Source: JANXQG01 sp963775975
GTDB lineage: Bacteria > Planctomycetota > Planctomycetia > Pirellulales > Thermoguttaceae
Direction of reading: 5' to 3'
NCBI GenBank assembly: GCA_963775975.1
Contig: CAVZKX010000002.1
Location: 3,906,001-3,970,000, forward strand
Length of the DNA stretch: 64,000 nucleotides
In this document: piece after piece, positions 9,721 through 19,830 of the stretch
How positions within the stretch are numbered: position 1 is the stretch's first letter
How the letters are laid out: each line of letters starts with the position of its first letter
Position numbers and translations under genes: made by a program
Notes under the pieces: model-generated
Told to the model about the DNA's origin: nothing
Databases searched by the model: none
What the model saw: only the letters and a program-made list of their open reading frames with translations

Positions 9721-10533
9721 TCGTTTCTCGCCTCCTCCCCGCTCCTCGCCAAAGCCGGCATGGGCGGTGGTGCGATCGAGGCCGAGGCCAAAAGCAATTA
9801 CTCGCACATCCGCATCCGCCGGCAGGGCAACGTCCGCACGATGAACTTCGTCCGCGACAATGGCGAGGAGCACATCCAGACCCTCTGGAACATCAAACGG
9901 CCCTACGACCTCGTCACGAATTACAGCCGCCTCATGTTTTCCAGCTACCTCTTCGTGCCGCAGCCGAAGCGGGTGCTGATCGTCGGCCTCGGCGGCGGTG
10001 CGATGGTCCACTTCATCAAACATTACGATCCCGAAGTGAAGGTAGATGCGGTGGAGATCGACGCCAAGGTCGTCGAGCTGGCCGATAAATACTTCGACGT
10101 ACGCACGCAAAAGAACGTCAAGATCATCACCGAGGACGCCTTCAAATACTTCAAGGAGAACAAGACCCGCTACGATGTGATCTACATGGACGCCTTCCTC
10201 AAGCCGTCCGAAGGCACCGACGCCACCGGCCAGCCGCTGCGGCTGAAGACGACTGAGTTCTACAAGGGCCTCCGCGAGCAGCTCACGCCCGACGGCATCG
10301 TGGTGATCAACCTGAACGTCTACGAAGGCACGAAGGACGACCTGGCGACGATCCGCGGGGCGTATCCGCAGATTTACACGTTCCGGGCGACGACGCCCAA
10401 CTTGGTCGTCGTCGGCACGTGGGAGAAATCGAAGACTGACGCTGCCGATTTTCGCACGCGGGCGCGGGCTCTCGACCAGCGATTCAAGGCGACGTTCTCG
10501 TTTGTGGGCATGTTGGTGACGATGGGGAAGTGA
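9619..10533 (+). CDS. Spermidine-synthase-like methyltransferase-fold protein with signal segment
   Basis: About 304 residues (286 if translation begins at the ATG at 9673). A hydrophobic N-terminal segment (IAFILHPSAFILLPFSFLA) is followed by a spermidine-synthase-type Rossmann domain: VLIVGLGGGAMVHFIKHY (glycine-rich motif I), VDAVEIDAKVVELADKYF with the acidic residue that binds the nucleoside, ITEDAF, and YDVIYMDAFL. Such proteins are usually annotated as spermidine synthase or fused/secreted spermine synthase-like; the predicted export makes true polyamine synthesis uncertain. The signal segment is largely encoded by the Family F inverted repeat. It follows fetB by 29 bases. Confidence 0.75.
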   Translation: MKNKGQKMRNWKQKKCGNMIAFILHPSAFILLPFSFLASSPLLAKAGMGGGAIEAEAKSNYSHIRIRRQGNVRTMNFVRDNGEEHIQTLWNIKRPYDLVTNYSRLMFSSYLFVPQPKRVLIVGLGGGAMVHFIKHYDPEVKVDAVEIDAKVVELADKYFDVRTQKNVKIITEDAFKYFKENKTRYDVIYMDAFLKPSEGTDATGQPLRLKTTEFYKGLREQLTPDGIVVINLNVYEGTKDDLATIRGAYPQIYTFRATTPNLVVVGTWEKSKTDAADFRTRARALDQRFKATFSFVGMLVTMGK

Positions 10534-10577
10534 CGCGTCTCAGATATAATGTAGGTAGTCTCAATCCAGAGGATGTT

Positions 10578-10847
10578 ATGACAATCAAGTTTCCCGACGA
10601 ATTGCGTACCGCCGTAGCTGCCCAGCCGAACCTTCCGTTGGAAATCGTGGATGAGCAAAGCCAAGTCAGCTACGTCGTGATGCGGACGCAGGTCTACCGC
10701 GAGATGATGGGCGTTGGCACGGACGCCGAGTATGCCGCCTCGCTGGCAGCGGTTCGCGAAGGACTGGACGACGTGGACGCGGGTCGTACCGTTCCCGTCG
10801 ACGATTTCTTCCGAGAGCTGGATCGCAAGCATGGCCTTCACAATTGA
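10578..10847 (+). CDS. Antitoxin of a RelE/ParE-type pair
   Basis: An 89-residue protein; the ATG at 10578 is preceded by AGAGG and fits better than the upstream in-frame start. The ending SLAAVREGLDDVDAGRTVPVDDFFRELDRKHGL is the usual C-terminal toxin-neutralising segment of antitoxins paired with RelE/ParE toxins. A TATAAT box lies at 10545-10550, about 30 bases upstream, without a recognisable -35. It overlaps the toxin gene by 17 bases, as is common for such pairs, and the pair is probably autoregulated. Confidence 0.75.
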   Translation: MTIKFPDELRTAVAAQPNLPLEIVDEQSQVSYVVMRTQVYREMMGVGTDAEYAASLAAVREGLDDVDAGRTVPVDDFFRELDRKHGLHN

Positions 10848-11148
10848 GCTCTCGCGTCGTGCGGGCTGCGATATTGAAGAGGCATTCAGCTACATTCGTG
10901 CCCGTGCTCCTTTGAATGCCATACGCTGGCGAAAGGGCCTGGAAGAGCGGATTCAATTCCTGAAACAAAGCCCCGAAGCATTCGGTTTTGCGCCGGAGAA
11001 CAAGGATTCAAAGGTTGAGGTTCGCCAAAGGCTCTTTGGGAAGTACCGAATCCTTTACACCGTTCGCGGAGATGTGATATTCATTCTCACGGTTCGGCAT
11101 GGGGCTAGGCCGTTTCTTCCCGCCGAGGACCTTGAGGCGATTCGGTAG
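10831..11148 (+). CDS. RelE/ParE-family toxin
   Basis: A 105-residue protein with the RelE/ParE fold signature: an N-terminal beta strand (FTIELSRRAGCDIEEAFSYI), two helices with RWRKGLEERIQFLKQSPEAFG, then YRILYTVRGDVIFILTVRHGARP near the end. Members either cleave mRNA on the ribosome (RelE) or poison gyrase (ParE); the sequence alone does not decide between them. Translation is probably coupled to the antitoxin gene, whose last 17 bases it overlaps. Confidence 0.75.
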   Translation: MAFTIELSRRAGCDIEEAFSYIRARAPLNAIRWRKGLEERIQFLKQSPEAFGFAPENKDSKVEVRQRLFGKYRILYTVRGDVIFILTVRHGARPFLPAEDLEAIR

Positions 11149-11169
11149 GCGGCGGAATATCCTCGTCCG

Positions 11170-12445
11170 CTACTCCTTCTTCCCGATCGGCGCCCCGGCC
11201 GCAATCTGATTGCTGTACCACGTCATCCAAGCCCGGGAATTGTAGCCGAAGTTTTGGCCGGTGATTGCGACCAGGGCATCCAGCACACCGGAACTTTGCA
11301 CCCAGCGATCGACCGTTTTGGGCTTCGCGTTCATGGAAAGCCCGCCGCCCCCGCCGCCGTTCTTGTTGAACGTCGTGGTCATCGAGCCCGGCCCTCCGCC
11401 GCCGCTTGGAATAACCTCGGTGCGCTTGTAGTAGACGTGCTCGATCAGAGAAGGAACGCTTGTCGGGTCCTTGATTCGTCCCAATGCGATTCCTGCCCGG
11501 TCAATCGTGTCGTCAGAGGCGTGTTTATCGTTCAAGCGAAAAACGAAGTACTTGGTCACCGCGTCATCCTTCTGCTTCTCCAATTCGTCGAGGCACGAGA
11601 GGCGGACTTCTTTCGCCGGATCGTCGATCGCCGCCACGGTGAGCGGTCCGCGGGCATCGTGCGAGTTGAATCGGCCCAGCACTCCGACGTAGATCAGCCG
11701 CGCGTCCTCGCTAGGATCTATGCTAATTGCCATTCGATGGGCGCCGTTCAGCCGCTCGCCCAACGGCGTGATGGCGTCCGGGTCGTGGATTTCTTCCAAA
11801 TTCTTTCTCCCGGCTTGCGCGGTTGCCATCGAGCCATTTTCGCCAGATGTTGATGTTCCTTCTCCATGTCGCTGCGGCGTGGAGTTGCCGCTCCTTGCTT
11901 TCGGTGTTGTCGGCCTCCTGCGGCGTGACCCAGCGAGTCTCGCCGTTCACGACGCGCTTGACGTAGCCCTTGTCGGCCATCTCCTCGTCATGCGTCATCC
12001 ATTGGTCTTTGACCTTACGATAGCCGAGCAGGCGGCGGGCTTCGAGTTGTTCGGGGTCGAGCACGAGCACGCGCTCCAGAGCCGTCTTCCGCTGCTCCTT
12101 CAGGCCCTGATCGCGGCACCACTCGGCCAGCTTCATCTGGCCCTCGACCGTGTCGGACGACTGCCGACGCATCGTTTCATACTCGGCCAACTCGGGCCGG
12201 GGCGTCTGCACTCTTTCGACAACCGCCGCCGCCAGCGTGATCTGTCCGCCGCCGGGCACCGCGATGACATACGAGGTCCGCGGATTTTGATCGGCGTTCT
12301 CGAGCTCGCCTTCGATCCGTCCGCCGCTGCGGAGAAGAAAGACATCGCCCCGCGCAGGGCTGAGGACAGCCGTCGTGTGGAGCAATGCCAAGACCGCCAG
12401 CGCCGTCAACGGGCCGCAAAACCGATGACCACAGTATCGATGCAT
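11170..12445 (-). CDS. Secreted planctomycete protein, TPR-like and HEAT-like parts, one frameshift
   Basis: Read as one gene in two frames, switching near 11815-11835. The N-terminus is a signal peptide (LTALAVLALLHTTAVLSPARG) followed by a small domain VFLLRSGGRIEGELENAD and a helical segment (GQMKLAEWCRDQGLKEQRKTALERVLVLDPEQLEARRLLGY) that looks like TPR units, then a short WMTHDEEMADKGYVKR motif. After the frame change come HEAT-like repeats (LTVAAIDDPAKEVRLSCLDEL, RAGIALGRIKDPTSVPSLIEHV), a Gly-rich linker and WMTWYSNQIAAG. The pattern is familiar from exported planctomycete proteins with no assigned function. It converges on the toxin gene and has no operon partner. Confidence 0.65.
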
Positions 12446-12767
12446 GATGCCGCCTCCTCGCCAGAAAGGGACGGCGCGCCGCCGGCCGTTCCGCTGCTTC
12501 TAGTATACACCCAGAATAAGAAATCTACCCTCACGAGGCCCGAAGCGCTACAATTGATTGGGCAAAAACGCTGATCAAGTGGACCTTTCGAAAGTCAAAT
12601 GGAATCTCAGTCCATATTCATCATTGATCGTGTCGTGTATAGCTTTTAAGGCAAACGCAAAGGCCCTATCTTTCCAAAATTCACAAATTTAAAGAAATTT
12701 TGCTCAGCCCACTTGACTGGTCGGGGGCCAACGTGAGAAAATTCGAGCAAACTAGCGAGAGGTGGAT
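12446..12767. other. AT-rich intergenic region between divergent genes
   Basis: No gene was found. The stretch 12590-12715 is clearly richer in A+T than its surroundings and contains AAATTT-AAAG-AAATTT at 12685-12700. It should carry the promoters for the minus-strand secreted protein and the plus-strand HhH/HTH gene. No confident -35/-10 pair could be picked. Confidence 0.5.
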
Positions 12768-13928
12768 ATGAAGTTTACCAAGTCTGCATCTGTCGAGGAG
12801 CTGCAAGTCGTCGGCCGCTTCGAGAGTTTGAGAAAAATACTGCTTTCCGAGCAATATGTCGATCACTTAAAGAAGCCGCTGGCATACTGGGCTCTGCCTA
12901 CTGATCGGCGACTGCCCTTGGCCTTCCTGGGGCGGACGTTGGAAGACCTGTTGCGGCAGCCGTTTTCGGAGCTGACCAACACGCCCGGCATCGGCCAGAA
13001 GAAGATTTGCTCCTTCGTCAAGCTGCTCGCCCGAGCGGCCAATACTGATCCGGCCGAACTGCCGCTTGACGATGTCACGCTGCCATCCAACACTGTCGAA
13101 TCGCAAAACGGCCATGAAGACCCGGCTGACGGATTCGATCCGACGGCCGTATCCGAAGTCGTTTGGGGACAGTGGCGGGCGAGCGTTAATAAGCACGGCC
13201 TGGGCGAAGAAAAACTAGGTCGATTCGCTCCGACCTTGCGGCACATGACCCGTGTAATTTGGAACACGCAGCTCGACGCCTACACCCACATGAGTTTAGG
13301 CGAGATCCGCGCGATGAAGACTCACGGCGAGAAACGCGTCCGCGCGATCCTGGAGGTGTTTCATAGCGTCCACGTCATGGTCGCCAACATGGGCACGCAG
13401 GAGCACCTCGTCGTCCGCATCATTCCCCGTCTGATCGACCAGGCTGAACAATGGATTGGTCGCGCCTTGCAAGCGCCGGGCGTGTCGTCGGCGCAGGAGC
13501 TATTCGACAACCTCGTCGGCTTGCTGTTGGAGCAAGTTCGCATCGACGCCACGCAGCAGATCGCCAGCCTGGCGGAAAATCGCCTTGGCTTGACTAGCCC
13601 GATCACGAGCGTTCGCCAGGTGGCGCGCGGGATGGGGCTGACACGGGCTAGGGTTTACCAACTGCTTAACGAGATCAACGATATCATGGCAGTCCGCTGG
13701 CCGCACGGCCGGCACCAGATGTACGAGCTTCGCGAAAAGCTGCTTAGTGAATCGAAGGACATGGCTTCGCCGCCGGACGTGCAGCAGTTCCTGGCTGCCG
13801 TCGAGTTGTTCTATCCTGGCAGCCGCCGCGGCGCAGCCGGACCGCTGGATTACATGATGCCCGAGGAAGACGAGGACGAATCCGTCGAGGCGACTGCCGA
13901 CGAAGAGGAGCTCGTCGAGGCGCAGTAG
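12768..13928 (+). CDS. Helix-hairpin-helix / sigma-region-4-like protein, unknown function
   Basis: A 386-residue protein not assigned to a named family. The ATG at 12768 is used because GAGAGG ends 5 bases before it; an in-frame GTG lies at 12762. Visible parts: a helix-hairpin-helix-like motif LTNTPGIGQKKICSFVKLL (about residues 69-87), a second one resembling the RNA polymerase alpha C-terminal domain, MSLGEIRAMKTHGEKRVRAI (about 175-194), and a helix-turn-helix like sigma-70 region 4, SVRQVARGMGLTRARVYQLL (about 281-300). The C-terminus is very acidic (EEDEDESVEATADEEE). The combination suggests a DNA- or RNA polymerase-binding protein; the role is inference. It lies convergent to murG. 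Confidence 0.65.
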   Translation: MKFTKSASVEELQVVGRFESLRKILLSEQYVDHLKKPLAYWALPTDRRLPLAFLGRTLEDLLRQPFSELTNTPGIGQKKICSFVKLLARAANTDPAELPLDDVTLPSNTVESQNGHEDPADGFDPTAVSEVVWGQWRASVNKHGLGEEKLGRFAPTLRHMTRVIWNTQLDAYTHMSLGEIRAMKTHGEKRVRAILEVFHSVHVMVANMGTQEHLVVRIIPRLIDQAEQWIGRALQAPGVSSAQELFDNLVGLLLEQVRIDATQQIASLAENRLGLTSPITSVRQVARGMGLTRARVYQLLNEINDIMAVRWPHGRHQMYELREKLLSESKDMASPPDVQQFLAAVELFYPGSRRGAAGPLDYMMPEEDEDESVEATADEEELVEAQ

Positions 13929-14029
13929 GTCGCTTCTGCCGGAAGGGACCATTGCGCTGCGTCGACGAAAGACGTAGCGATTGTCTCAACGAAGAATCTC
14001 ATTGGTCCTCTCGGCAACAGGGACCTACA

Positions 14030-15196
14030 TCACGCCGCCGCCTTAGCACGCTTGCCGTGCGCCTGGCTGGTGACGAGCGACCAGACTAGCGTCGCCACAT
14101 GCGCGGCCGCGCGGCGGCGGCCGAGGAGGCGCATGTTTTGCGAAAGAAGACTGCGGCAGTCGGCATCGCTAAGCAATTGGACCAGCATTTCAGCCAACTG
14201 ATCGTCGAAGCGGCCGATTAGTTCGCGCTCGTCAAGCATCTGGGCGGCCCCGGCGGAAACATGGAATTCGGCATTCCGCCGCTGGTGATCGTCTGCCGCC
14301 TGCGGATAAGGCAAAAGCAGCGCCGGAGTTCCCGCCGCCGATAGTTCGGCGAGCGTCGTTCCGCCCGCGCGGCAAACCGCCAGGCCGCTGCCAGCCAGCA
14401 CTGCGGGCATGTCGGGCCAGAACGCTTCGACCTCGGCTTCGATCGCGAGCTTACGATACAACTCGCGCGTCGATTCCACTCCGGCCTCGCCCGTCTGGTG
14501 CATGATTTGCCAATCGGCCAAAAGGTGACGAACCTTGTGCAACGACCGTGGGACATTTTCATTGAGCGATCGAGCCCCGCCGCTGCCGCCCAGCACAATT
14601 AGGCGGCGGGCGGAGCGGATGTCGTAGGATGGACCTCCGAGTCCGTCCGACTCTTGTTCGACGGACCCGGAGGTCCATCCTGCAAGATCGCGCGTCGGAT
14701 TGCCGGTGCATCGCACCGCGCCGCGCACGCGGCCCATGCGTTCGGTTACTTCGTAGCTCGTGCAAACGAGTGCGGCGAAGCGCGAGAGCCAGCGATTGGC
14801 CTTGCCTAGCACGGTGTTTTGCTCCAACAGCACGAGCGGCAGACGGCGGCGGGCGGCGGCGCGGCCTAAAGGCACGCTTGCATACCCGCCCAGTCCCACG
14901 ACGCCGGCCACGTCTTCGTCGTCCAGAAAGCGGCCCGCGGCAAAGTATCCGGCCATGTTCTCAACGAAAAACGAAAGTGTCTCACTCGCTTTCCGCGGCA
15001 GCGGTCTGCTGGAAATGGACAAATACTCGAAGCCGGCGGCGTGAACTAGCTCTCGCTCTAAAGGCTTTCCGCTGCCGGCAAAAGTGATTCGTACACCGGG
15101 CCGATTGGCGGCCAGTTTCTCCGCGACGGCCAGGCCCGGAATGAGGTGTCCGGCGGTTCCGCCTCCGGCAAAGACGATGTGTTGTGTCGATTTCAT
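14030..15196 (-). CDS. murG: MurG, lipid II synthase (UDP-GlcNAc transferase)
   Basis: Peripheral membrane glycosyltransferase that adds GlcNAc to lipid I to make lipid II. 388 residues. Motifs: FAGGGTAGHLIPGLAVAEKL at the N-terminus (usually GGTGGH), VVGLGGYASVPLGRAA, LLEQNTVLGKANRWLS, the donor-site segment LIVLGGSGGARSLNENVP, and CRAGGTTLAELSAAGTPALLLPYPQAADDHQ near the end. A palindromic repeat (Family C, 14626-14681) lies in frame between the two domains and encodes about 19 extra residues reading WTSGSVEQESDGLGGPSY. Start at 15196 is 13 bases after mraY, so the two are cotranscribed. No murD, ftsW or murC is adjacent. Confidence 0.95.
   Translation of the reverse strand: MKSTQHIVFAGGGTAGHLIPGLAVAEKLAANRPGVRITFAGSGKPLERELVHAAGFEYLSISSRPLPRKASETLSFFVENMAGYFAAGRFLDDEDVAGVVGLGGYASVPLGRAAARRRLPLVLLEQNTVLGKANRWLSRFAALVCTSYEVTERMGRVRGAVRCTGNPTRDLAGWTSGSVEQESDGLGGPSYDIRSARRLIVLGGSGGARSLNENVPRSLHKVRHLLADWQIMHQTGEAGVESTRELYRKLAIEAEVEAFWPDMPAVLAGSGLAVCRAGGTTLAELSAAGTPALLLPYPQAADDHQRRNAEFHVSAGAAQMLDERELIGRFDDQLAEMLVQLLSDADCRSLLSQNMRLLGRRRAAAHVATLVWSLVTSQAHGKRAKAAA
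14626..14681. repeat. Palindromic repeat, Family C, in frame inside murG
   Basis: A palindrome with arms AGGATGGACCTCCGAGTCCG and the complementary CGGACCCGGAGGTCCATCCT around a 16-base centre. A second copy is intergenic at 43981-44036. In murG it adds residues between the N- and C-terminal domains without breaking the frame. Confidence 0.9.
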
Positions 15197-15209
15197 ATGG
15201 AATTCTCCT

Positions 15210-16352
<1,143 letters not shown>

Positions 16353-16362
16353 GGGATGAATG

Positions 16363-16446
16363 AGAAGTTAGAAGTCAGGAGTTAGAAGTTAGAAGCTAGA
16401 AGTCTGGCACATTCTAACTCCTAACTTCTAACTCCTGACTTCTTCT
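16363..16446. repeat. Inverted repeat, Family G
   Basis: Left arm made of repeated GAAGTTAGAAGTCAGGAGTTAG-like units and right arm of the complementary TAACTCCTAACTTCTAAC-like units, with a short centre near 16403. Together they would form a long hairpin in the murF-mraY transcript. A related TTAGGTCTTAG-type repeat occurs at 56577-56668. Confidence 0.85.
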
Positions 16447-16453
16447 TTGTTCC

Positions 16454-16630
16454 CTGAGCAACCGGGGCGGCGAATACGCCGCCCCGGCGCTCAGCATGAA
16501 GTTCCACCATGAAGCTCTTGCCGGAGCGACCGACCCAGTGGTCGCGGAATCCGGCAAGCGAATTGCTTCGGCCCAAGGAGGGGAGGGCGACGGCCGATTC
16601 CCGCAAACCGGCCGTCAACAGTGGAACTCC
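16454..16630. other. Multi-stem structured element between murF and mraY
   Basis: Four stems can be drawn by eye: a strong hairpin 16454-16494 (CTGAGC plus CCGGGGCGGCG, loop AATA); an outer stem pairing 16498-16507 with 16621-16630; within it a two-part hairpin 16517-16558 (CTTGCCGG/CCGGCAAG, then GCGACC/GGTCGC); and a hairpin 16589-16616 (GACGGCCG/CGGCCGTC). Nothing protein-coding is convincing here. It could be a structured RNA within the mur transcript or another palindromic mobile repeat. Confidence 0.6.
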
Positions 16631-16669
16631 ACCAATGGCTTGAAAAAGCTGGGTCGTTTGCCTCCTTGG

Positions 16670-18182
16670 TTATGCGGACTTGCGCCGCGGGGAATGTTTC
16701 TTTGTGGTTGTCGCCGGCTGTTGAGTCTTATCTTGCATCACATACACGACGGGTGTAATCCCTGCCGCCTGGCCTTTCAAGCCATCGATCACGCGCTCCA
16801 TCGCCATCAGTCGCGAAGCCTTGAGCAGCACGGTGTCGCCCGGCATCACTATCTGACGTATATAGGGCATCGCGTCCTCGACTGTATCGCAGGGGACCGC
16901 TCGCGCACGTTCCAGGCCCGTCGCTCGCGCGCCGGCCGTCACATGCCGCGCGAACTGCCCGCAGGCGATGACCAGATCGGCGCCGCCAATTTGGACGATT
17001 TCCTTTCCCATCTGCCAATGCAGGGCGATCGTCTGTGGGCCCAAGTCAGCCATGTCGCCGCAGACCACGATCCGCCGTCCGGCCGATTCGAAGTCTCGCA
17101 GTAGTTCAAGGGCTGCCCGCATGGTGACGGGGTTCAAATTGCAGATGTCGCTAATGATCATCGCGCCGCGGATCTCGGTGACTTCGCAAAGCATCGGCGC
17201 GGCTTGATGCCCTGCCAACGCGGCAGCGATCTGGTCGAGATCGTAACCAAACATCCGCCCGACCGCGATTGCGCTGAGCGCGGCTGGAATGTGATGCCGT
17301 CCCCCGCCAGGAATCGAGAACCGCATGGCCTGCTTGCTGCCGCGGCCGGCCGTGGCTGGATGCGTCCGATTGCCGCAAAGTACATGAAACTCCAGCCGAC
17401 CGTTGTCCGATTCGATATCCACCGCGCGCAGGTCGCATCGCGGCCCTATGCCAATCCAGGTGATTGGCGCCGCACATCGCGGCTCTAGCGAACGCAGCCA
17501 GGCATTGTCAGCCAGCACGGCTTGGCCGCTACTGGGCAAAGCAGCCAGCAATTCGGCCCTGCCGTCCGCAATTTGTTGGCGGCTGCCTAAGCCACTCAGG
17601 TGCGCATCGCCAAGCTGTGTAATCACGCCGACCTTCGGCGCGGACATTTCGGCAATCGCGGCTACCTCGCCGGGCTCGCTTGCGCCCATATCCAACACCG
17701 CGTAATCGTGTTCCGCTTCGATCGCCAGCAGGCTCAACGGCACGCCCAAACGGTTGCCATTATTCCGTGGACTTGCGGTTCCCTTCAGGCGGCTTTGCAA
17801 AACGGTGTGGATCATTTGCGCCGTTGTTGTCTTGCCCACGCTGCTTGTTACGCCGATCACGATGCCCGTGAACTTCCGTCGTTTCCAGCGGGCCCATCGA
17901 GCGAGCGCCTGATGCGCGTCGTCCACGCGCAGCACCCAGCAATTTTCGGGAATTGATTCGACTCGCGAAGCCACTGCGCCGCGCGCCGCGGCGAAAGGCC
18001 TCGTCGACGAATTGGTCGCCTTCATAGTTCGCTCCCGCGAGTGCCCAAAACAAGTCGCCCGGCTGCACCTGCCGGCTGTCGCTAACAATCCGGCCGAGCG
18101 CGACGCGGCGGCATTCCGAAATCCTGCTCCTCGGCAGGATTCGGCCGTCCGTCGTCTGTGCCAGATCGTACAAAGTATCCAT
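16670..18182 (-). CDS. murF: MurF, UDP-MurNAc-tripeptide D-Ala-D-Ala ligase, one frameshift
   Basis: Cytoplasmic ATP-dependent ligase that adds D-Ala-D-Ala to UDP-MurNAc-tripeptide. The N-terminus MDTLYDLAQTTDG starts at 18182, one base after the murE stop, and reads SDSRQVQPGDLFWALAGANYEGDQF, a Mur N-terminal domain. Near 17985, in the alternating GC run CCGCGCGCCGCGG, reading must shift one base to continue as GAVASRVESI. The central domain follows with GVTSSVGKTTTAQMIHTVL (P-loop), SPRNNGNRLGVPLSLL, LDMGASEPGEVAAIAEM and ISDICNLNPVTMRAAL. The C-terminus ends with a Lys/Thr-rich tail (TTTKKHSPRRKSA). As this gene is essential, the indel is likely a sequencing error. Confidence 0.92.
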
Positions 18183-18183
18183 T

Positions 18184-19779
18184 TCAATTCTGAAATCTCA
18201 GATCACCGTCTCGCGCGTACAGCCACTCTTCGGCAATCGCACGATCGTCCATTGCAATCCGCTCGTCGCCCACGATCTGGTAGTCTTCATGCCCTTTGCC
18301 GGCGATCAGCACGCAATCGCCTTCCTCGGCGTGGGCGAGCGCCCAATTCACGGCCGCCGTGCGATCGACAATCACGTGCGCGGCCGGCGGCTGACGCAAA
18401 CCCGTGAGAATATCGTCCACAATATCCAGCGGGTCTTCGTTCCGCGGATTGTCGCTCGTGAGCACGACGACATCGGCCAACCGCTCGGCCTCTCGGCCCA
18501 TCAGCGGTCGCTTCTGCCGATCGCAATCGCCGCCCGCGCCGAAGACGCAGATCAGCCGGCCAGAAGTCACTTGCCGCAAGGCCCGCAGGCTCGCTGCGAT
18601 CGCATCGGGCGTATGGGCATAGTCAATGAACACGCTGAATGGCTGGCCGCATTCGACCCGCTGCAAACGGCCGGGCACGTAATCGACCGCCTCCAGCCCG
18701 CGAACGACAGACATCAGGTCGATCCCGTAGGTCAGTCCCACGGCTGCCGCGGTCAGGCAATTATATATGTGGTGGAGGCCAATCATGCGCGTCCGCACGG
18801 GCACGGTTTCGCTGCCCGCGGTGAGCAGAAACGTCTGTTCGCTGGCGAATTGTTCGACGGGCACGGCCGTGATTTCGGCCGGCTTGTCGATGCCGATTGT
18901 CAGGGCCGGTCCTTGGAAATGCCGCAGGTATCCGGCCGCCACGGGATCGTCGGCGTTGACGACCGCGAAGCCTTCCGGGGCCAGGTAATCAAAAATCTTC
19001 GACTTGGCCAGCCGGTAGTCGCCAAGCGTGCCGTGATAATTGAGATGATCTCGGCTGACGTTGGTCACGCAAGCCACGTCGAGCCGAACGCCAGCGATGC
19101 GGCTCTGGTCAAGCGCGTGGCTGGAAACTTCCATCGCGGCATGCGAACATTCGTTGGTCACCATGCGGGCCAAGAGCGGAGCCAGCACATCGGCGGGCGG
19201 CGTCGTGTGCGTGGCCTGCTCGACTTCTTGGCCGTCAAAATATCCCAAAGTGCCCGCCACGCCGACGCGAAAGCCGCCCTTGAGCAGCACGCCGGCGATC
19301 AGGCAGCTTGTCGTGGTCTTGCCGTTGGTTCCCGTGATGCCAATCAACTTCAGTTGGCGGCTGGGATTGCCTGCCAAGGTCTGGCAGAGGCGGCCGTAGG
19401 CATGATTCACGTGCGGCACAATGCCGCAGGGCACGGCCACGTCGGCCGGCAGCCGCTCGCAGAGCACGGAGGCGGCCCCGCGGCGGACTGCTTCGCCGAT
19501 GAACTGGTGGCCGTCGAAGCGCTCGCCCGGCAGCGCGGCGAACAGGTCGCCCGGCCGCACGCGCCGCGAATCGGACGTGCAGCGCAATGGGCGAATATCG
19601 TCGCAACCGACGAATTCGGCCTCCGGCAGCAACGCCCGCAGGCTCGGCAGGGTTGGTACGCCTGGCTCTCCGGCCAGATTTGGTACGTCAGGCTTTCCAG
19701 CCTGACTTTCAGCGATAGATAATGTGCGCACAGCCCAAGGCCTCCATGCCGCAGGGCGGACAATTGACTTGTGGGCCAT
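18184..19779 (-). CDS. murE: MurE, UDP-MurNAc-tripeptide synthetase (meso-diaminopimelate type)
   Basis: Adds the third amino acid to UDP-MurNAc-dipeptide in the cytoplasm. 531 residues. Motifs: TSDSRRVRPGDLFAALPG, GITGTNGKTTTSCLIAGVL (P-loop), THTTPPADVLAPLLARM, AMEVSSHALDQSRIAG, VTNVSRDHLNYHGTLGDYR and VFIDYAHTPDAIAASL. The substrate loop reads DNPRNEDP; DNPR is the signature for meso-diaminopimelate rather than lysine, predicting DAP-type peptidoglycan. The first 50 residues include a stretch encoded by repeat Family E (SQAGKPDVPNLAGEPGVPT), so the annotated start may be extended. murF starts one base after its stop codon, indicating tight coupling. Confidence 0.95.
   Translation of the reverse strand: MAHKSIVRPAAWRPWAVRTLSIAESQAGKPDVPNLAGEPGVPTLPSLRALLPEAEFVGCDDIRPLRCTSDSRRVRPGDLFAALPGERFDGHQFIGEAVRRGAASVLCERLPADVAVPCGIVPHVNHAYGRLCQTLAGNPSRQLKLIGITGTNGKTTTSCLIAGVLLKGGFRVGVAGTLGYFDGQEVEQATHTTPPADVLAPLLARMVTNECSHAAMEVSSHALDQSRIAGVRLDVACVTNVSRDHLNYHGTLGDYRLAKSKIFDYLAPEGFAVVNADDPVAAGYLRHFQGPALTIGIDKPAEITAVPVEQFASEQTFLLTAGSETVPVRTRMIGLHHIYNCLTAAAVGLTYGIDLMSVVRGLEAVDYVPGRLQRVECGQPFSVFIDYAHTPDAIAASLRALRQVTSGRLICVFGAGGDCDRQKRPLMGREAERLADVVVLTSDNPRNEDPLDIVDDILTGLRQPPAAHVIVDRTAAVNWALAHAEEGDCVLIAGKGHEDYQIVGDERIAMDDRAIAEEWLYARDGDLRFQN
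19651..19706. repeat. Repeat Family E near the murE 5' end
   Basis: Contains the palindrome GTCAGGCTTTCCAGCCTGAC and the related direct copy GGTACGCCTGGCTCTCCGG; the two TTGGTACG starts make it a tandem pair of diverged units. It is read in frame near the MurE N-terminus. The element type is recognised only from its palindromic form. Confidence 0.6.
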
Positions 19780-19830
19780 CCGCCGCGACCAACTGGTCCG
19801 CGAACAGCCCGATTTGATTTTGCGGGGCGG

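Noticed and set aside
16454..16494. GC hairpin as a Rho-independent terminator after murF
   Set aside because: No T-run follows on either strand, and mraY downstream would be cut off from the operon.
18289..19722. Plus-strand open frame of 477 codons
   Set aside because: Antisense to murE; its translation has no recognisable motif and is His/Arg/Gln-rich, as expected for a shadow frame.
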